A DNA stretch of 64,000 nt, from contig JAKUCV010001687.1 in the NCBI GenBank assembly GCA_028386065.3, forward strand, positions 1 to 64,000. The letters are read 5' to 3'. Of the stretch, positions 37,001 to 48,176 are shown piece after piece. Made by a program: the position numbers and the translations under genes. Source of the DNA: Turnera subulata (lineage: Eukaryota > Streptophyta > Magnoliopsida > Malpighiales > Passifloraceae). Numbering within the stretch: position 1 is the stretch's first letter; the number at the start of each line of letters is the position of its first letter. The notes under the pieces were generated by a model. It saw only the letters and a list, made by a program, of their open reading frames with translations, did no database searches and was not told the origin of the DNA.

Positions 37001-40000
37001 AATAATAGCATGATGTTTCCATATGTCAGATCTATGTGAATGCTTATTATATTTATTTAGGTCTATATGAGGTTCTATATTCCGCTTTGACAAATTGAGC
37101 AGGCAGATTCGGTTTGTTGAAAACTATATGAGTTGCTCCAATTCCACTTTTGTCCAAAGAATGTCTTTGTTGACGTAGCAACATATTTAGACTATCTATT
37201 CCTTTTGTAAATTTATCCAGAGAACATTTCAAGTCCTCTACTTCAGTTTTGAGCATATCATTTTCTTTGAACAATCTTTCACAAGTACTTAAATTGCATG
37301 CTAGCTTCTCAAGATCTTCATATGCACATTGAGCGGCAAGTCTTTCCTTTTTAAATGATATACATATAGTCAAACTTTCAACACGAGCACGTTCAAGAGT
37401 TTCATATGCTGCTTTTTGAGATTCATGATCAAAATCAAGAATGTCAATGCGCTTTTTGTATGCAAAATTCTTTTTTGATTGCTCGTTTATACTTATTATG
37501 TAATTAATTAAAAGCATCTTGTAGTTCATCAAAAAATAATTAAGAGACTCATTTACCTCAGATTCTTCTCGTGCCATAAGGCATAGATTTACTGCATCTT
37601 CAGAATCAGAATCACTTAATTAGTCCAAATCATCCCATGTTGCCACAGCCTTCTTCCCCCTGCGTTTGGATGGGTCATATTTGGGTTTTTGATAGGGACG
37701 TTCAGATTTGATACGGCCTGTACGATTGCAGCCAAAATCCTTCTTCCGTTCATCTACCTTGATTCATTTAGGATTCTTTCCTTTCAAATGTCTCCTTTTT
37801 CGAAGAAATTTGACAAACTTTTTGGTGAGTAATGCAACATCCGAGTCATCACCCACATCACTTGATTCTTGATCAGCCTTCAGACCCAAATCTATTTTAT
37901 TTGGCTCCTTTACCTCAATTTTTTAACCATGAACAATAATTTTGCCGATAAGCTCATCAGAGAAAGTGTTCAGATTCTATGCTTCCTCAGTAACTGTGAC
38001 TTTTGGCTCCCATTCGTTGGGTAAAGATTTGAGGATTTTTGCCACTTTATCTCTATGAGTAATTGGTCTACCGAGTGTCGCTAGTCCATTACAGAGAATG
38101 ATGAAGCGTGTATCCATCTCTTGCACAATTTCTCCAGCAGCCATTTGAAAGAGCTCAAAATCTCTAATTAGACAATTGAGTCTAGACTTCTTCACTTGAT
38201 TGGTACCTTCATGGGTGATGCAGAGAAGCCTCCATATCTCATAAGCACTGTTGCATGAGTTGACTCATTGGAATTTGTTTTTGCTGATACCACAGAGTAG
38301 CACATTTTTGGCTTGTGCATCAAGCTTGGATCTCCTTAATTCTTCTTCAGTCTAGAATTGCATATCCCTTTGAGGTTCGGCATATGGATTCTAGACTATA
38401 TTCCACATTTCCAAATCTCTACCTTCAAAGAACATATTCATTCTGAACTTCCAAAAGTCGAAGTTCACTCCATCAAAATATGGAGCTTTGTTGCCGCTTG
38501 TTCCATCATAAGCCATGATCTTTCTCTCTTGAGGTTAATCCACAATACTAAGAACACAACTTCTCTACCAATTGTTGGCCTAAAATGCTAAGAGGGAGGT
38601 GAATTAACTAATTTTTGTTTATAAAAAATTTGGTTTTTCGATGCAGTCAAATGTCAAACGTAAAGAATAAAGGAGTAAAGGCAAGTATGTAAATGACACA
38701 GGCAATTTATAGTGTACCTCTACTACCTAAAGGTTTCCTCTTTTAACATTTTTAGCTATTCACTAATTTGGTTTTCACAGGCGCACTCAAAATTTACAAT
38801 ACAACCACAAATTTTTCGCGGGCTTAACTTGTAAACCTAACCCAAAGCTAAACCTAGCTCTGCCTACCCAGCAAGACTAACACCTAATCTTGCTTCAGCA
38901 ATCCTTCTACAATGAAAGACTTCAAGAGTGACACACTCAACAAGACACAAGTTTCGGCACAAAATATTTTTCACAAAGGTAAGCTCTTTTCACAACTTAA
39001 AGGCTAGGTTGATCTTTAGTGAGGCTTCTATTTTAAGGTTGGGGGAATTCGTTTCATAACGGCTACTTGATGTCCAATTGGCATAGGAGTTGACTTCCAG
39101 CTTCTCCAATTAAAACAATCCACATAAGCAGAGCCAAAACTGGTTGAATCTTCAAAGTTACAGCAGCACTCTTCAAAAAAGTTACCAAAAATGGTAAGTA
39201 TGGTCCACGAAAGCTTCCTGGGCATTTAGAGGATGGTTGGCCCACTTTTCAGATCTTTTTCTAACCCTTGGGCTGGAAGTATGACCGTTAGTGGATATTT
39301 TAATTGTCAATGGACATTTCAATGGCTAAAAGTGACATTTTGTCCCGCAACTCGGTGCAGCTAAATCTCAACGCTTTTGGTTTGTGTGATACCAAATATT
39401 TCTGCCAAAAACTTGAGCAGCACAGTGCTTACCAAAATATTTGTTAATCATCAAAACATCATAATAATCATCAGCATCATTAGGAATACTACTTTTAAAT
39501 ATTAAACACGATTTAGTCTTAATTAATTACATAATTAATTCCTTAATCACATGTTTAGGCTAATAAATTAGAGGATCAATACAAATTTTTGGAAAATTAT
39601 TTCTCATCAAAACTAAAAAAAATATGAACTCTATAAGTTCTATAGAGAAAAATGTGAAGTTACAAGTTGAAGGTATTATTGCAAATAAAGAAAGGATAAG
39701 ATTACAAAAAATAATTATAAAAACATTTCAACTTAATATAGAGACCGAAGTTCTCATAGATGACATATTTAAATATATTTTGTCATATAATAACTTTTTT
39801 AAAAAAATATTGTAAGACCTTAAATATTAAAATAAGTATCAGATATATACAAAAAATAAGAACTAGAAAATTATTTATGTAATATATTTCCAAACAATGA
39901 AAACTAAAAATTATTTCTTTAAATTACAAATATTATATTTCAAGAATTCTATTATATTATGAATTCCCCAATCACAAAATACTAAAATAACAAATATATA

Positions 40001-43000
40001 TAAAAAAATTTATCGCGTGTTAGATAAAATATTATAGAAACTTTTGCAATAAAATATTATAGGAAATTTTTAACTTTCTAAAATCAACAAAGAATACTTA
40101 CACAAGTAAATAAGTGAAAACAGAATAATTATTTAATATACATAATAAAAATATCGAAAAATAAACTTTTTAATGAAGAAATAAATAATACACCAACTTA
40201 AAAAAGTAAAATAAATAAGATCTATATGTAAAGCGAAGAAGAGGAAGAGGAAGAGAGAATAAATAAAAACTAATATTAATTTTAAAAAAGGAACACGTCT
40301 CATAAAAAAAATAGTAATAGTATTATTCTTATTCAAAAACTAATTAAAATCATACGCTAAACCATAATTACTACCATAATTTTATTAAAAATAATTAAAT
40401 TATGGCAAATTTTATATAAAATTAAGAAAATTCATGGCAATGCCTGAAAAGCCTCACACTCTCACAAAGAAATTAAACATAATTCTGCATGTTATTCATA
40501 AAACATTGTTTTGGATCTGCAAGCTTACATGCCTAGGTATAGTCTCTTACCCCACCCTACTTCAATACGGAGTAGGACTATTATTTAGTACCGCACTAAA
40601 ACTGCTAGGTAAATAAAACAACCAATTACTAAGCTTATATAAACACAAATCATAGAACTTTCAAGTGTGCTGTTTATTGTGAAGACAAATACCCTAACAA
40701 ACCTTATAACCTAATTTAACTCTTGTAGCTTAGGTGGACATCACCCTCAACCTATATATACTCAAAAAATAATTCTCATAAGAAACCTTTCCCTGAATCA
40801 TCCCAACATATTGAGGCTTGAAGTTTATGAAATTCAACATTCTTCCTATTTCCACTATAAACCCTAAAGCTGGTTACTCTCAAAAGGATTCCTCTCATCA
40901 ACTCTTTTGAAAGAATTGAGGCAGCAAATCGAACTCAAAAAGAACGACAGCAACGACTAGCAAAGCGAGAACATATGCAAACAAGTTGCAAACCAACCTC
41001 TTTTGAGCACCAAGCAAATGGAATATTGCAACTTTTACCTAGGGAAAATTCTCAACTACAAACGGAATTTGAAAATGTTTATGTAAGTTTGGAGGTTCAA
41101 GAACTTGCACCTATTTAGCATCCATGTTTAGCTTTGCCTAAGTCCGATTTAAAGGATAGGTGTAAGGAAAATTCCTATTTAAAGAGAAGTCAGAATTCCT
41201 ACCAATTTGCTATTGAGATTTGGGTTCTCTCTCTAACGAGAACTGAAGATTGGCCAACTTCCTTTGAAGAATTGCAAGGTCTAAGACTCCCTTTCAAGAA
41301 TCTACAAATCTCAGAGCTAAGCGGGTTCCTAACACTTCCTTTCTATCAGATAAAAGTTTTCGGTTTCACCATTTCAAAAGTAGCATAGTAACTTAACGAA
41401 AGATGATCAAATACTGAAGATCTTTACCCCAACTCCTAAACCCACTGGGTAATAGATGTGAACAGATAAAAAAAAATAGGTGAACATTTGAGTTTAAAAG
41501 TTCTCAATCACCAGCAACCATATCTCTGTTCAGGTTCAGGAAGATTAACTGATTAGGATAGGTTTTGCCAGCACTCAGGAGAGGTAGTGTAATAGCAGAA
41601 AACTTCATGTGATCACACAATAGAAAGAAATCTAAGCATGAAATTCAAAACTGGAAGCAAAGCAACCAACTCACAAGTCCTTTCTCCCTTGCCGCTGCAA
41701 GTGAACCAGCAGCAACAAAATCATCATAAGCTACCTGAAAGACAAAATATCACTTAAGCAATTGCTAAAAGCACTAATCGAATAAGTGAACACCCAGATT
41801 GCCTGTCACATTGATATAAAATCCAACATTCCCAGGGAACAAATTGATTTGTATTAAACTTTTTATATACCGTACTGATGGACTACAAAAGGAAAATTGT
41901 AAAAGACATAACATAATCTAAACATGAGTTGACAAGTTTAAATGTTGTCACTCTTACTAGAAAGTGACACATCTATAGCCATATGCTAATCTATTTCATG
42001 AAGTCTTGAAATGGTGATACCAAAATCACACAAGAAACTGCATTGTGGTATGCAGCAAGAGTAGGGTACCACAGTACTCAATAAGGCACCACTACCGACT
42101 GAACTCTTCACTCACCATGAACCAGAAGTGAACCCAGCAGTCAAAAAAAAAAAATCAGCTTTTCTAATCCAGTTATAAGTCCAGCACCTATTCCCCCACA
42201 GTAACTCAATGTAAAAAACAAATCAGTAATAAACCTTGACTTTTAATCCTTTTTAAACCATATATTCACAGATAATAGATCTGCTTCAGATTGCCTAACC
42301 TCACAGGAGAATAAGTGCTGTTGCACCACTAAAGAATTACCTGTACAGATCAGTACTGAAAGAAACAATGTACTTGATACTGTTTTTTCTTTTCAGCAAA
42401 ATTACCTTAAAATGATATTCTCCAAACTCCCGTGTACAATACATTGTACTCTAATAAATACTCAACCAAAATATACCATGGTTAATTCTTCCATGAGAGT
42501 ACAAAAGAAATATTGAATCATATTTGGATGGGCAATCAACAAAGTAGCCTAAGATTGGAAAGTTAAAACTTGTAGTAAGCATACTTACTGTCTCAGCTCG
42601 AATGAAACCTTTCTCAAAGTCAGTGTGTATAACTCCAGCAGCTTGAGCAGCTGTCATTCCTGATAAAGAAAGAGAGAAAACTCAGACAATTAACACAATG
42701 GCTCAATCTCAAGGTAGAAGAGTTTATGAAGAAATAATAGCAAGGCTCATTTCACACATATCAGCTTTACTCCCATGGTATAACTTAAGAAAGTAGGGAT
42801 ATAGTCAACTCTGTCCTACAAAAGCATCCAAATTTTTTGTTCCTTTCTATAACAGGGAGTCTTATTTAACATTTGAGAGGTTGACACAGAAGAGAAGCCT
42901 TATTGCTTTTGTTAAATTGAAAAAGAAGCAGCAAAGCTAACCTGCAAGTATGGTCCATGCTTTTGTTTCCTGTAGAAACAATACAGTACTCGGAATAAGT

Positions 43001-45467
43001 AATGAAAACTACTATATTCCTATATTATACATCAGATTATTCACCTTCTCGCCCGAAGTAAAGTATGTCCGTAGGCCTAATAAGTCATATGTTTCTCTGA
43101 TGAGGTATCCAAGGCCACTTTCATCAACACCAAGTGATTTCAGATATTCACTTCTTTCTTCATGCACAAGTTCAGTAAGTTCTGACTCAACCTGCATGGA
43201 TAAACTCCCCCATGTTACTTCGTTAAGTATTGCCAATTGAAACCCCAATACTAGGAATAGGCTGAATAGACAAAGAAAGTTGCATGCACTTGGAAATTAG
43301 AGTTCACTGCCATTGTCAAAACACCTGTGCTGAAATTGTCACAACTCCAGACTGCAACTCTGATGCAAGATTCTTCACTTCCTTGATGTAAATATTATTT
43401 TCTGTATCGGCCAGCTCCGATTCAGCAACGTTTGCCACATATATGACCGGTTTCATAGTGAGTAAGCAAAGATGTTTTACAGCATCCTTTTCAAAATCTG
43501 TTAATGGTACAGATCTAGCGGGTTTGCCATCCATGAGTGCCTGTCGAATTCTTTCCAGAGCAGACCTTTCTGCCGCTTCCTGGATCAAATAAAGCCATTC
43601 ATGAAACTTTGATTCATATCCAGAAGCACAAAGCTTATCTAGTGATGCAAGAAAAAGGCTAATCACAATAATGTTTTACCTTGACTTTTGATTGTGAATC
43701 CTTTGGCTTCCCTTTCTTGAGCTTCTCCAGTCTTTTCTCAATCTGTAATTCTTGCAGACATACAAATTAGCTCTATCAGCCAGTTTCAAATCTGAGTAAA
43801 CACACCATCATCCAACAAAAATTATTGTCACCGAGTAATTATATGTAATATCACTGATGACGGAAGGGGCGGCTAAAGGTGAAGAATTTGAGCACAGCTT
43901 AGCGGAAATGTTTGCAACAAAAACAAAATACAATCCAAATCATATCTAGAATGAAGAACTATTGGTCTACAACAGCTGCAATGGATCAAATAAAAAGCCA
44001 AGAAGAATGAATTATAACATTGCTGCGATGACAAACATTCTAGGCGATTTCAAGGCTCCAAAAGGTGCACACAGCAAATCTCATCGGTAGGAAAGAATAT
44101 TACTAGAAAGAGAACCCAGTATACCTAACCAAAGCTTGAGAAATTTACATCAAATGGATATGCCTTTTGTACTAAAACCAGGCTGGCATTTATGTCTTAA
44201 TGAAGTGGTACTGAGTTTCTCACATCAATTTGACACAGAATGAAGCGGTGCTAAGCAAGATCTACTAAGCATACCTGATCCACATCTGAGAAAATAAGCT
44301 CCAAGTTGATCACCTCAATATCAGACTTGGGGTCGATCTTGTTATTAACATGAATAATGTCATTATCTTCAAAACAGCGGACAACCTGGATTAAAATTGA
44401 AAAGAAATTCAGCATGTGAGAAGGAAGGTAACCATTAAGAAGAGCATACGGGATAATTCAAACACCAGCTCCCCATCTACTATTTGAAAGGCCGACGAGA
44501 TTTATAATGTAAAGCTACTCACTTGACTTATATGGGAACTAAAATCTATGCCAACAGCAGAATTCTGTATCTGGTAACCTATGTTCCCCACAGGCATGGA
44601 GCGAGGAATATTTTAGACATAAATGCCCTAATCCTATTCACAAAGACATGAACGATGGGAAGAATTCATGGAATAATAGACTTTATGATGGGGAAAGCAC
44701 GCAAGTTTAGGAGGACAAGTAACTGGAAGAAAAAGGATGGACAAGGAAGGACCTGAAGAATGGAGTCAACTTCACGAATATGTGATAAGAACTTATTCCC
44801 CAGTCCCTGCAATATTACAATTTAATGAGAAATGAGAAAAAGGAAGGAAGAGAAAGAAAGAAGAGGGGTGCGATTAAGTGTTTGTGTATAATAATAAGAA
44901 GGAGCAGACCTCTCCCTGACTGGCACCCTTAACAAGGCCAGCAATGTCTACAAATTCAATGGAAGTTGGAACTGCTCGCTGAGACTTGCTGAGCTGAGAT
45001 AGTAGGTGGAGTCGGGGATCCGGAACTGCAACAATCCCCACATTTGGCTCTATTGTACAGAATGGGAAATTAGCAGCTTGAGCTTTCCCATTCTCAACCT
45101 ATAAAATTAAAACAACACCATTTATGTGTCAACAATCAATGAATAAATAATAATAATTAACAAAAAGTGATAGTCGGAGGAGGATACTTTGAAATCTTAT
45201 AACAGGGCACTAGTACTCTAATAAAAGTAAAAATGGAAAGAGACTTACAACAGCATTAAAGAGAGTGGATTTGCCGACATTGGGGAGGCCAACGATGCCT
45301 GCTCTCAAGCTCATGCGTACCTTTGAAGACGAACTGTACATCCTTCTATTGTTCAACAAACCCACCACATGCGGGGACGGGATCGGGAACGGGAACGGGA
45401 ACGGGAACCAAGTAGTGCTGTTGTTCAATAACGATGGGAGTAAACTTCTATATGCAACTCTCGCCAT
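27959..45467 (-). CDS. Organellar YchF-type (OLA1-like) P-loop GTPase/ATPase
   Basis: Eleven exons: 45467-45249, 45098-44910, 44806-44753, 44385-44275, 43742-43680, 43579-43325, 43191-43045, 42969-42942, 42659-42589, 41734-41675 and 28027-27959. They join in frame through GT-AG introns to 421 residues. YchF proteins are TRAFAC-class NTPases that bind ribosomes and are linked to translation and stress responses. Residues 1 to about 50 are basic, Ser-rich and precede [17 protein letters not shown], so they look like a plastid or mitochondrial targeting peptide. G1 is GLPNVGKST at 60-68. The G2 region follows in [11 protein letters not shown]3 is DIAG, and the G4-like NVAE replaces NKxD, as usual in this family. 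A coiled coil follows the G domain start ([10 protein letters not shown]). The C-terminal TGS domain begins near YFTSGEKETKAWTI and ends with the typical [11 protein letters not shown]. The length equals that of bacterial-type plant YchF homologues. Intron 10 spans 41674-28028 (13.6 kb) and is filled with transposons. Confidence 0.93.
28028..28833. other. Intron 10 of YchF, 3'-most low-copy part
   Basis: I see no gene or bounded repeat here. The sequence is ordinary AT-rich intron DNA between the last exon and the TRIM-like element. Confidence 0.5.
28839..31048. mobile_element. TRIM-like small LTR retrotransposon with nested insert, TSD CTCGG
   Basis: The left LTR is about 28839-29109 (TGTTGAAAA... 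to TTTCAAATAACC). The right LTR starts at 29539 (TGCTGAAAAC), is split, and resumes at about 30836 to end CAAACAACA at 31048. CTCGG lies on both sides (28834-28838 and 31049-31053). The internal region is only about 430 bases and codes for nothing recognisable, which is TRIM size. The LTRs share ATGCTTGTTATATGATAAG and CAACACAAACACTCTTTTCC. Confidence 0.75.
29583..30835 (+). mobile_element. Gypsy-like LTR inserted in the right LTR of the TRIM element
   Basis: It interrupts the TRIM LTR after AATTTTAAGATA. It has a TATA-like GTATAAATAGCC at about 30249 followed by a leader-like region. 30515-30605 is homologous to 24850-24950. A 132-codon frame at 29630-30028 has no recognisable domain. Exact ends and target duplication were not resolved. 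Confidence 0.5.
31065..31560 (+). mobile_element. Possible Helitron 5' end
   Basis: 31065 reads TCTATATATACTATACATAA followed by AGCACGG, very like the 5' terminus of many plant Helitrons. They start with TC and insert between A and T; the preceding base here is A. I did not find a convincing CTAG-type 3' end with a hairpin. No Rep/helicase sequence is present. Confidence 0.3.
31575..33000 (-). mobile_element. Copia LTR remnant with an internal tandem duplication
   Basis: The start (CCCAAAAATGCCTGAGGGGTTGGGGGTGAATTACC) and the CCACTACCTAACAG block at about 31782 match the LTR family at 19184 and 33053. 32165-32414 and 32426-32668 are two head-to-tail copies of about 250 bases (shared TTGACTTGAGTT, GGGTTCGTTTCTAGAAG and CCACCTGCAAGTTGCAGTAG). 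The far end is unclear. Confidence 0.6.
33053..34010 (-). mobile_element. 3' LTR of the Copia element in YchF intron 10
   Basis: It begins TATTGGCACAGAAATGCTAAGAGGG, matching the right LTR at 38573 (TGTTGGCCTAAAATGC). It has a duplicated CCCCAACATTGGGTATCTCCACTACC-type block at about 33200-33255. It joins the RNase H remnant near 33970 without a polypurine tract, so a deletion removed that boundary. Confidence 0.7.
33959..34414 (-). pseudogene. Copia RNase H, truncated
   Basis: A 151-codon frame contains [18 protein letters not shown], the RNase H segment [20 protein letters not shown] (where the usual AEYVA is diverged to AKYVV), and [12 protein letters not shown]. After that it passes into LTR sequence, so the HIDIRYHFIRD end of the domain is lost. 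Upstream, 34430-34700 keeps RT thumb-like sequence in changing frames. Confidence 0.75.
34415..35600 (-). pseudogene. Copia reverse transcriptase, frameshifted
   Basis: The frame at 35484-35110 holds the pre-RT linker [16 protein letters not shown] and the RT start [27 protein letters not shown]. Next come [20 protein letters not shown] with [10 protein letters not shown] at about 35075-34995. The catalytic YVDD lies at about 34715-34726 inside [13 protein letters not shown]. Several stops and shifts lie between these blocks, so no enzyme can be made. Confidence 0.8.
35744..36561 (-). pseudogene. Copia gag-pre-integrase and integrase
   Basis: 36561-36325 carries the HHCC zinc finger (WHRRLGHGN with CRACQLGK). 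36298-35990 carries the core with the first Asp in LLHIDFFGL, the second in SDHGGEF, and [12 protein letters not shown]. The Glu block [14 protein letters not shown] is in another frame at 35950-36000. [14 protein letters not shown] follows at about 35890. The domain order is normal for Copia pol, but at least three frame changes break it. Confidence 0.8.
36866..37577 (-). pseudogene. Copia gag C-terminal coiled coil and knuckle region
   Basis: 37577-37053 starts [15 protein letters not shown] and contains a heptad-like Lys/Glu-rich region, ending with [20 protein letters not shown]. The same kind of block is found in the Copia gag at 8.4 kb (KFTSGTNNLNMLLGQKRHS). 37093-36866 carries [20 protein letters not shown]. 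Remains of the zinc knuckle (CYYCG-like, near 36990) are in another frame. It is SIRE-type gag. Confidence 0.75.
37620..38516 (-). pseudogene. Copia gag N-terminal part
   Basis: The start ATG at 38516 encodes [20 protein letters not shown], parallel to the gag start at 9836. 38195-37977 holds the middle part ([20 protein letters not shown], then [18 protein letters not shown]). Stops near 38350 and 38270 and a frame change near 37975 break the sequence. The first zinc knuckle (near 37720) is also changed. Confidence 0.75.
38573..39557 (-). mobile_element. 5' LTR of the Copia element in YchF intron 10
   Basis: It starts TGTTGGCCTAAAATGC next to the primer-binding-like AATTGGTAGAGAAG (about 38559-38572). 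It runs through the CTACTACCTAAAGG block and CAGCACAGTGCTTACCAAAA to about 39557 (CTTAATCACATGTTTA, compared with CTTAATCACACTAACA in the solo LTR). The outer end is therefore slightly decayed. The element reads on the minus strand, the same strand as the host gene. Confidence 0.75.
39558..41674. other. AT-rich part of YchF intron 10 with one coding-like stretch
   Basis: 39558-40430 is very AT-rich with no gene. 40880-41110 is a plus-strand open stretch of about 75 codons, rich in Lys/Arg/Glu/Gln ([20 protein letters not shown]), ended by a TAG. Another open stretch follows in a different frame at 41134-41388. I do not recognise them. They may be a transposon relic or a captured exon. Confidence 0.4.
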
Positions 45468-45770
45468 CTCCAGGACTCCACTTTGATTGATTTCTGTTTT
45501 GCTTTGCTCTCGCCGCTGAACAAAAACAGAGAGAAACAGTGCCCTCTTTTCTTTTGCGTTACTATATTTCCTTTTCAGTTAATCTTTTGTACAAAACAAA
45601 ACAACGAAGGGAGAAGATGGAAGGAAAAGGGCGACCACCCGATGCTGAATGTGTATCCCTCCCCCACTCTCGCTTTGGGTTTTTGGTATTTCTGGTATAT
45701 TAGATAGGCACTTTGGGTCAATGTTCGAGTCATTTATTTACCTAAATTTTTTGTGGTTGGATCAATCGTG
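45468..45770 (-). promoter_or_regulatory. YchF 5' flank
   Basis: This is the short region between the YchF start codon and hAT-like copy B. It contains the 5' UTR and presumably the core promoter, but I see no clear TATA box on the minus strand. Either the promoter is TATA-less or the hAT element separated the gene from distal promoter sequence. Confidence 0.35.
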
Positions 45771-47575
45771 TAGCCGGGTGAGCAAAAAATTCGAAAATCC
45801 CAAATCCTTACCGAAACCGAATAATCCGTTCCGAAAAAATAAAATCTGATCCGTTCCGAAACCAAATGGAATGGAGCGGAATGGATTTTTTTTGTTCGGC
45901 AAGAAATGGTACGGAAAGGATTTTTAATCCGAAAAATCCGTATAAGTAAATTAATATATATTCTATATAATAAGAATTGAAGATTAGAATTAGAATATGC
46001 GCAAAAAAATTATTTGATTAGTAAATTTAGTAATAAAAAATTAAAAATAAATTTAAAATCCATATAAAAAGTCATTTTTTTATAAAAAATAATAAAATAT
46101 TTTTCCTCACATAATTATTTCTCAAGTTATAAAAATATTAAATTACATTAGTCACTTAAATTATAAGATTTATAAGTTAGAAAAAAATAAATAGAATGGA
46201 TGTGGAACTAATATTTTTAAGGAAAGATACATGTCCCATAAAAAAAAAAAGATAATTCTATGTGCTATATAAAGTGAAAAGTATGAATTGAAAGAAGTGC
46301 GTACAAATAAATAAGAAAATAATCATAGATAAATCTAAAATTTATATAAAGTATAAAAGTATTTTGAGAGAAAATTACAAAATATTTATTCTTACATAAT
46401 TATAATCTTTTTATTTAAAAAATAATTTACTATTAAAGTGGGAATGAAATTAATATTTTGAAAAAGAAACATATCACAAGAAAAAATTGATTAGTCCATG
46501 CATTATATAAGGTGAATGTTTTTAATTAAAAAATATTCACACTAGTTAATAAAAAGATAACTATACCTAAATTTTAAGTTTATAAAATGTTTGAAAATAT
46601 TTTGAGAGAAAAGTATAAAAACTTATCCTTACATAATTGCCTTCTTATAAAAAAATATTATACTAATAGAATGAAAATAGAATTAATATTTAAGAAAAAT
46701 AGATATATGTCCCGTGAAAAATTTGTTTACTATATAAGTTGTATAAAGTAAAGATTATGAATTAAAGATGCTAGTACAAATTTAAAAATATTTACATAAT
46801 TTTAAAATTTATATAAAGTATAATAGTACTTTGAGAAAAATTGTAAAATATTTATCCTATAGTTACCTTATTATAAAAAAATATTACGTTATGTTAATTT
46901 TTAAAATAAAACCTATGAATAAAAAAATAATAAATAAAAAGACGTAACACTAATATAAATTTCTAAAAAAGAATCTCTCATATTTAATAAAGCAAAAGTT
47001 TTGCAAAAACTGAATGGTAAAATTTAATAATGGTAAAGAAGTGTGCAAAAGATTTTTCTTTTTATTTAAAATATGGAAAACGGTTTTTTTGAAATAGGTA
47101 AAGTGCAAACGGCAATGCTTTCATATTAATATATCGGTTTGCACTTTGTTTTTAATTCAGCACCTTTTCCACTTAAATTCTTTTTTTAGTTGCGATTAAT
47201 AAAACATATGACAGCAAAAATAATTTATATAAAATAACTTTGACATGTACTAATTACCAAATATTGAATTATTTTCTATTTATATAGTCAATTAGATATG
47301 AATTCTCTTATATTCTTGTACTTGTTTGGTGGTGGAATGTAGTTCAAATAAGACCTATTCCGGAAATCCGTAAAATCCGCTCCGAAAATCCGAAAATCAA
47401 TGTATCCGTGGAGATCCAAAAATCCGTAATATCCGCTCCGAAAAATATGGTATCCGAAAAATATGGAGTCCTAGAATTAAAATGGAACGGATATCCGAAA
47501 AAAAAGATCCGAGCTATTTGGATATCCGATCCGAAATTGTCAAATGGAACGGAGTCTGCTCCGTGCTCACCCCTA
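45771..47575. mobile_element. Non-autonomous hAT-like element, copy B
   Basis: It starts TAGCCGGGTGAGC and ends GCTCACCCCTA. It matches copy A (15520-17335) over its full 1.8 kb in the same orientation. Both have the ATCCG-rich subterminal zones and an AT-rich, ORF-free centre. The flanks CGTGTAG and CATGTAG are near-identical, so the target duplication is imperfect or the end has mutated. It lies 303 bases upstream of the YchF start codon. Confidence 0.8.
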
Positions 47576-47769
47576 CATGTAGGTCTTGGGCTGGGTATCT
47601 AGTAGATGCTGACCGAAATTAGGCGGCAGCCCCTTGCACAAACGACGCTTTCTTACCATACAACGTTATTTCATGTCCACTTGTCCATTCCAACACATTA
47701 CCCGATTCTTATTCGGTTCTCACTCGGTTTAAAACTTACCCAATTTTAAATTTTAATAACAATTTTTAT

Positions 47770-48176
47770 TATTATTAGTTTTTTCTACACGTGCGATGTA
47801 GTGGTATAGCATCATGTTGCTTCCGAGTCATCGGTAATCCAATCACAAAATCCATGGTGATCATCTTCCATTTCCACTCTGGCACTGTCAACGATCTCAT
47901 TTTGCATGCTGGTTGTCTCCAACTGAGCGCATCAGCTACAACATTAGCCTTTCCTGGATGGTACTCAATAGTACAATCATAATCATTCAGTAGCTCAACT
48001 CATCGTCTTTGTCGCAGGTTAAGTTCCTTCTGAGTCATGATGTACTTGAGACTCTTATGATCCGTGAAAATCCTGCATCTCTCTTCAAACAAGTAATGTC
48101 GCCAGATCTTCAAAGCAAGGATTACTGCAGCCATCTCTAGATCATGTGTCGGGTAGTTCTTCTCATGTGGCCTTAA
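47770..48176 (-). pseudogene. Gypsy RNase H end and integrase fragment
   Basis: After the TAG at 48179, the minus frame continues with RNase H sequence ([20 protein letters not shown], then [20 protein letters not shown]). A stop follows near 48001, then the LLNDYDCTIEYHPGKANVVADAL block. This is joined abruptly to WKMITMDFVIGLP of the integrase core and ends near 47780. The integrase zinc finger and most of the core are deleted, and no 3' LTR remains. Confidence 0.7.

Noticed and set aside
41134..41388. Nearby terminal exon for YchF
   Set aside because: The frame is on the plus strand, opposite to the gene, and does not encode the TGS-domain end, which is found intact at 27959-28027.
45265..45486. 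Plus-strand ORF opposite YchF exon 1
   Set aside because: It is the complement of the P-loop exon and its targeting peptide; the minus frame encodes GLPNVGKST and splices correctly.
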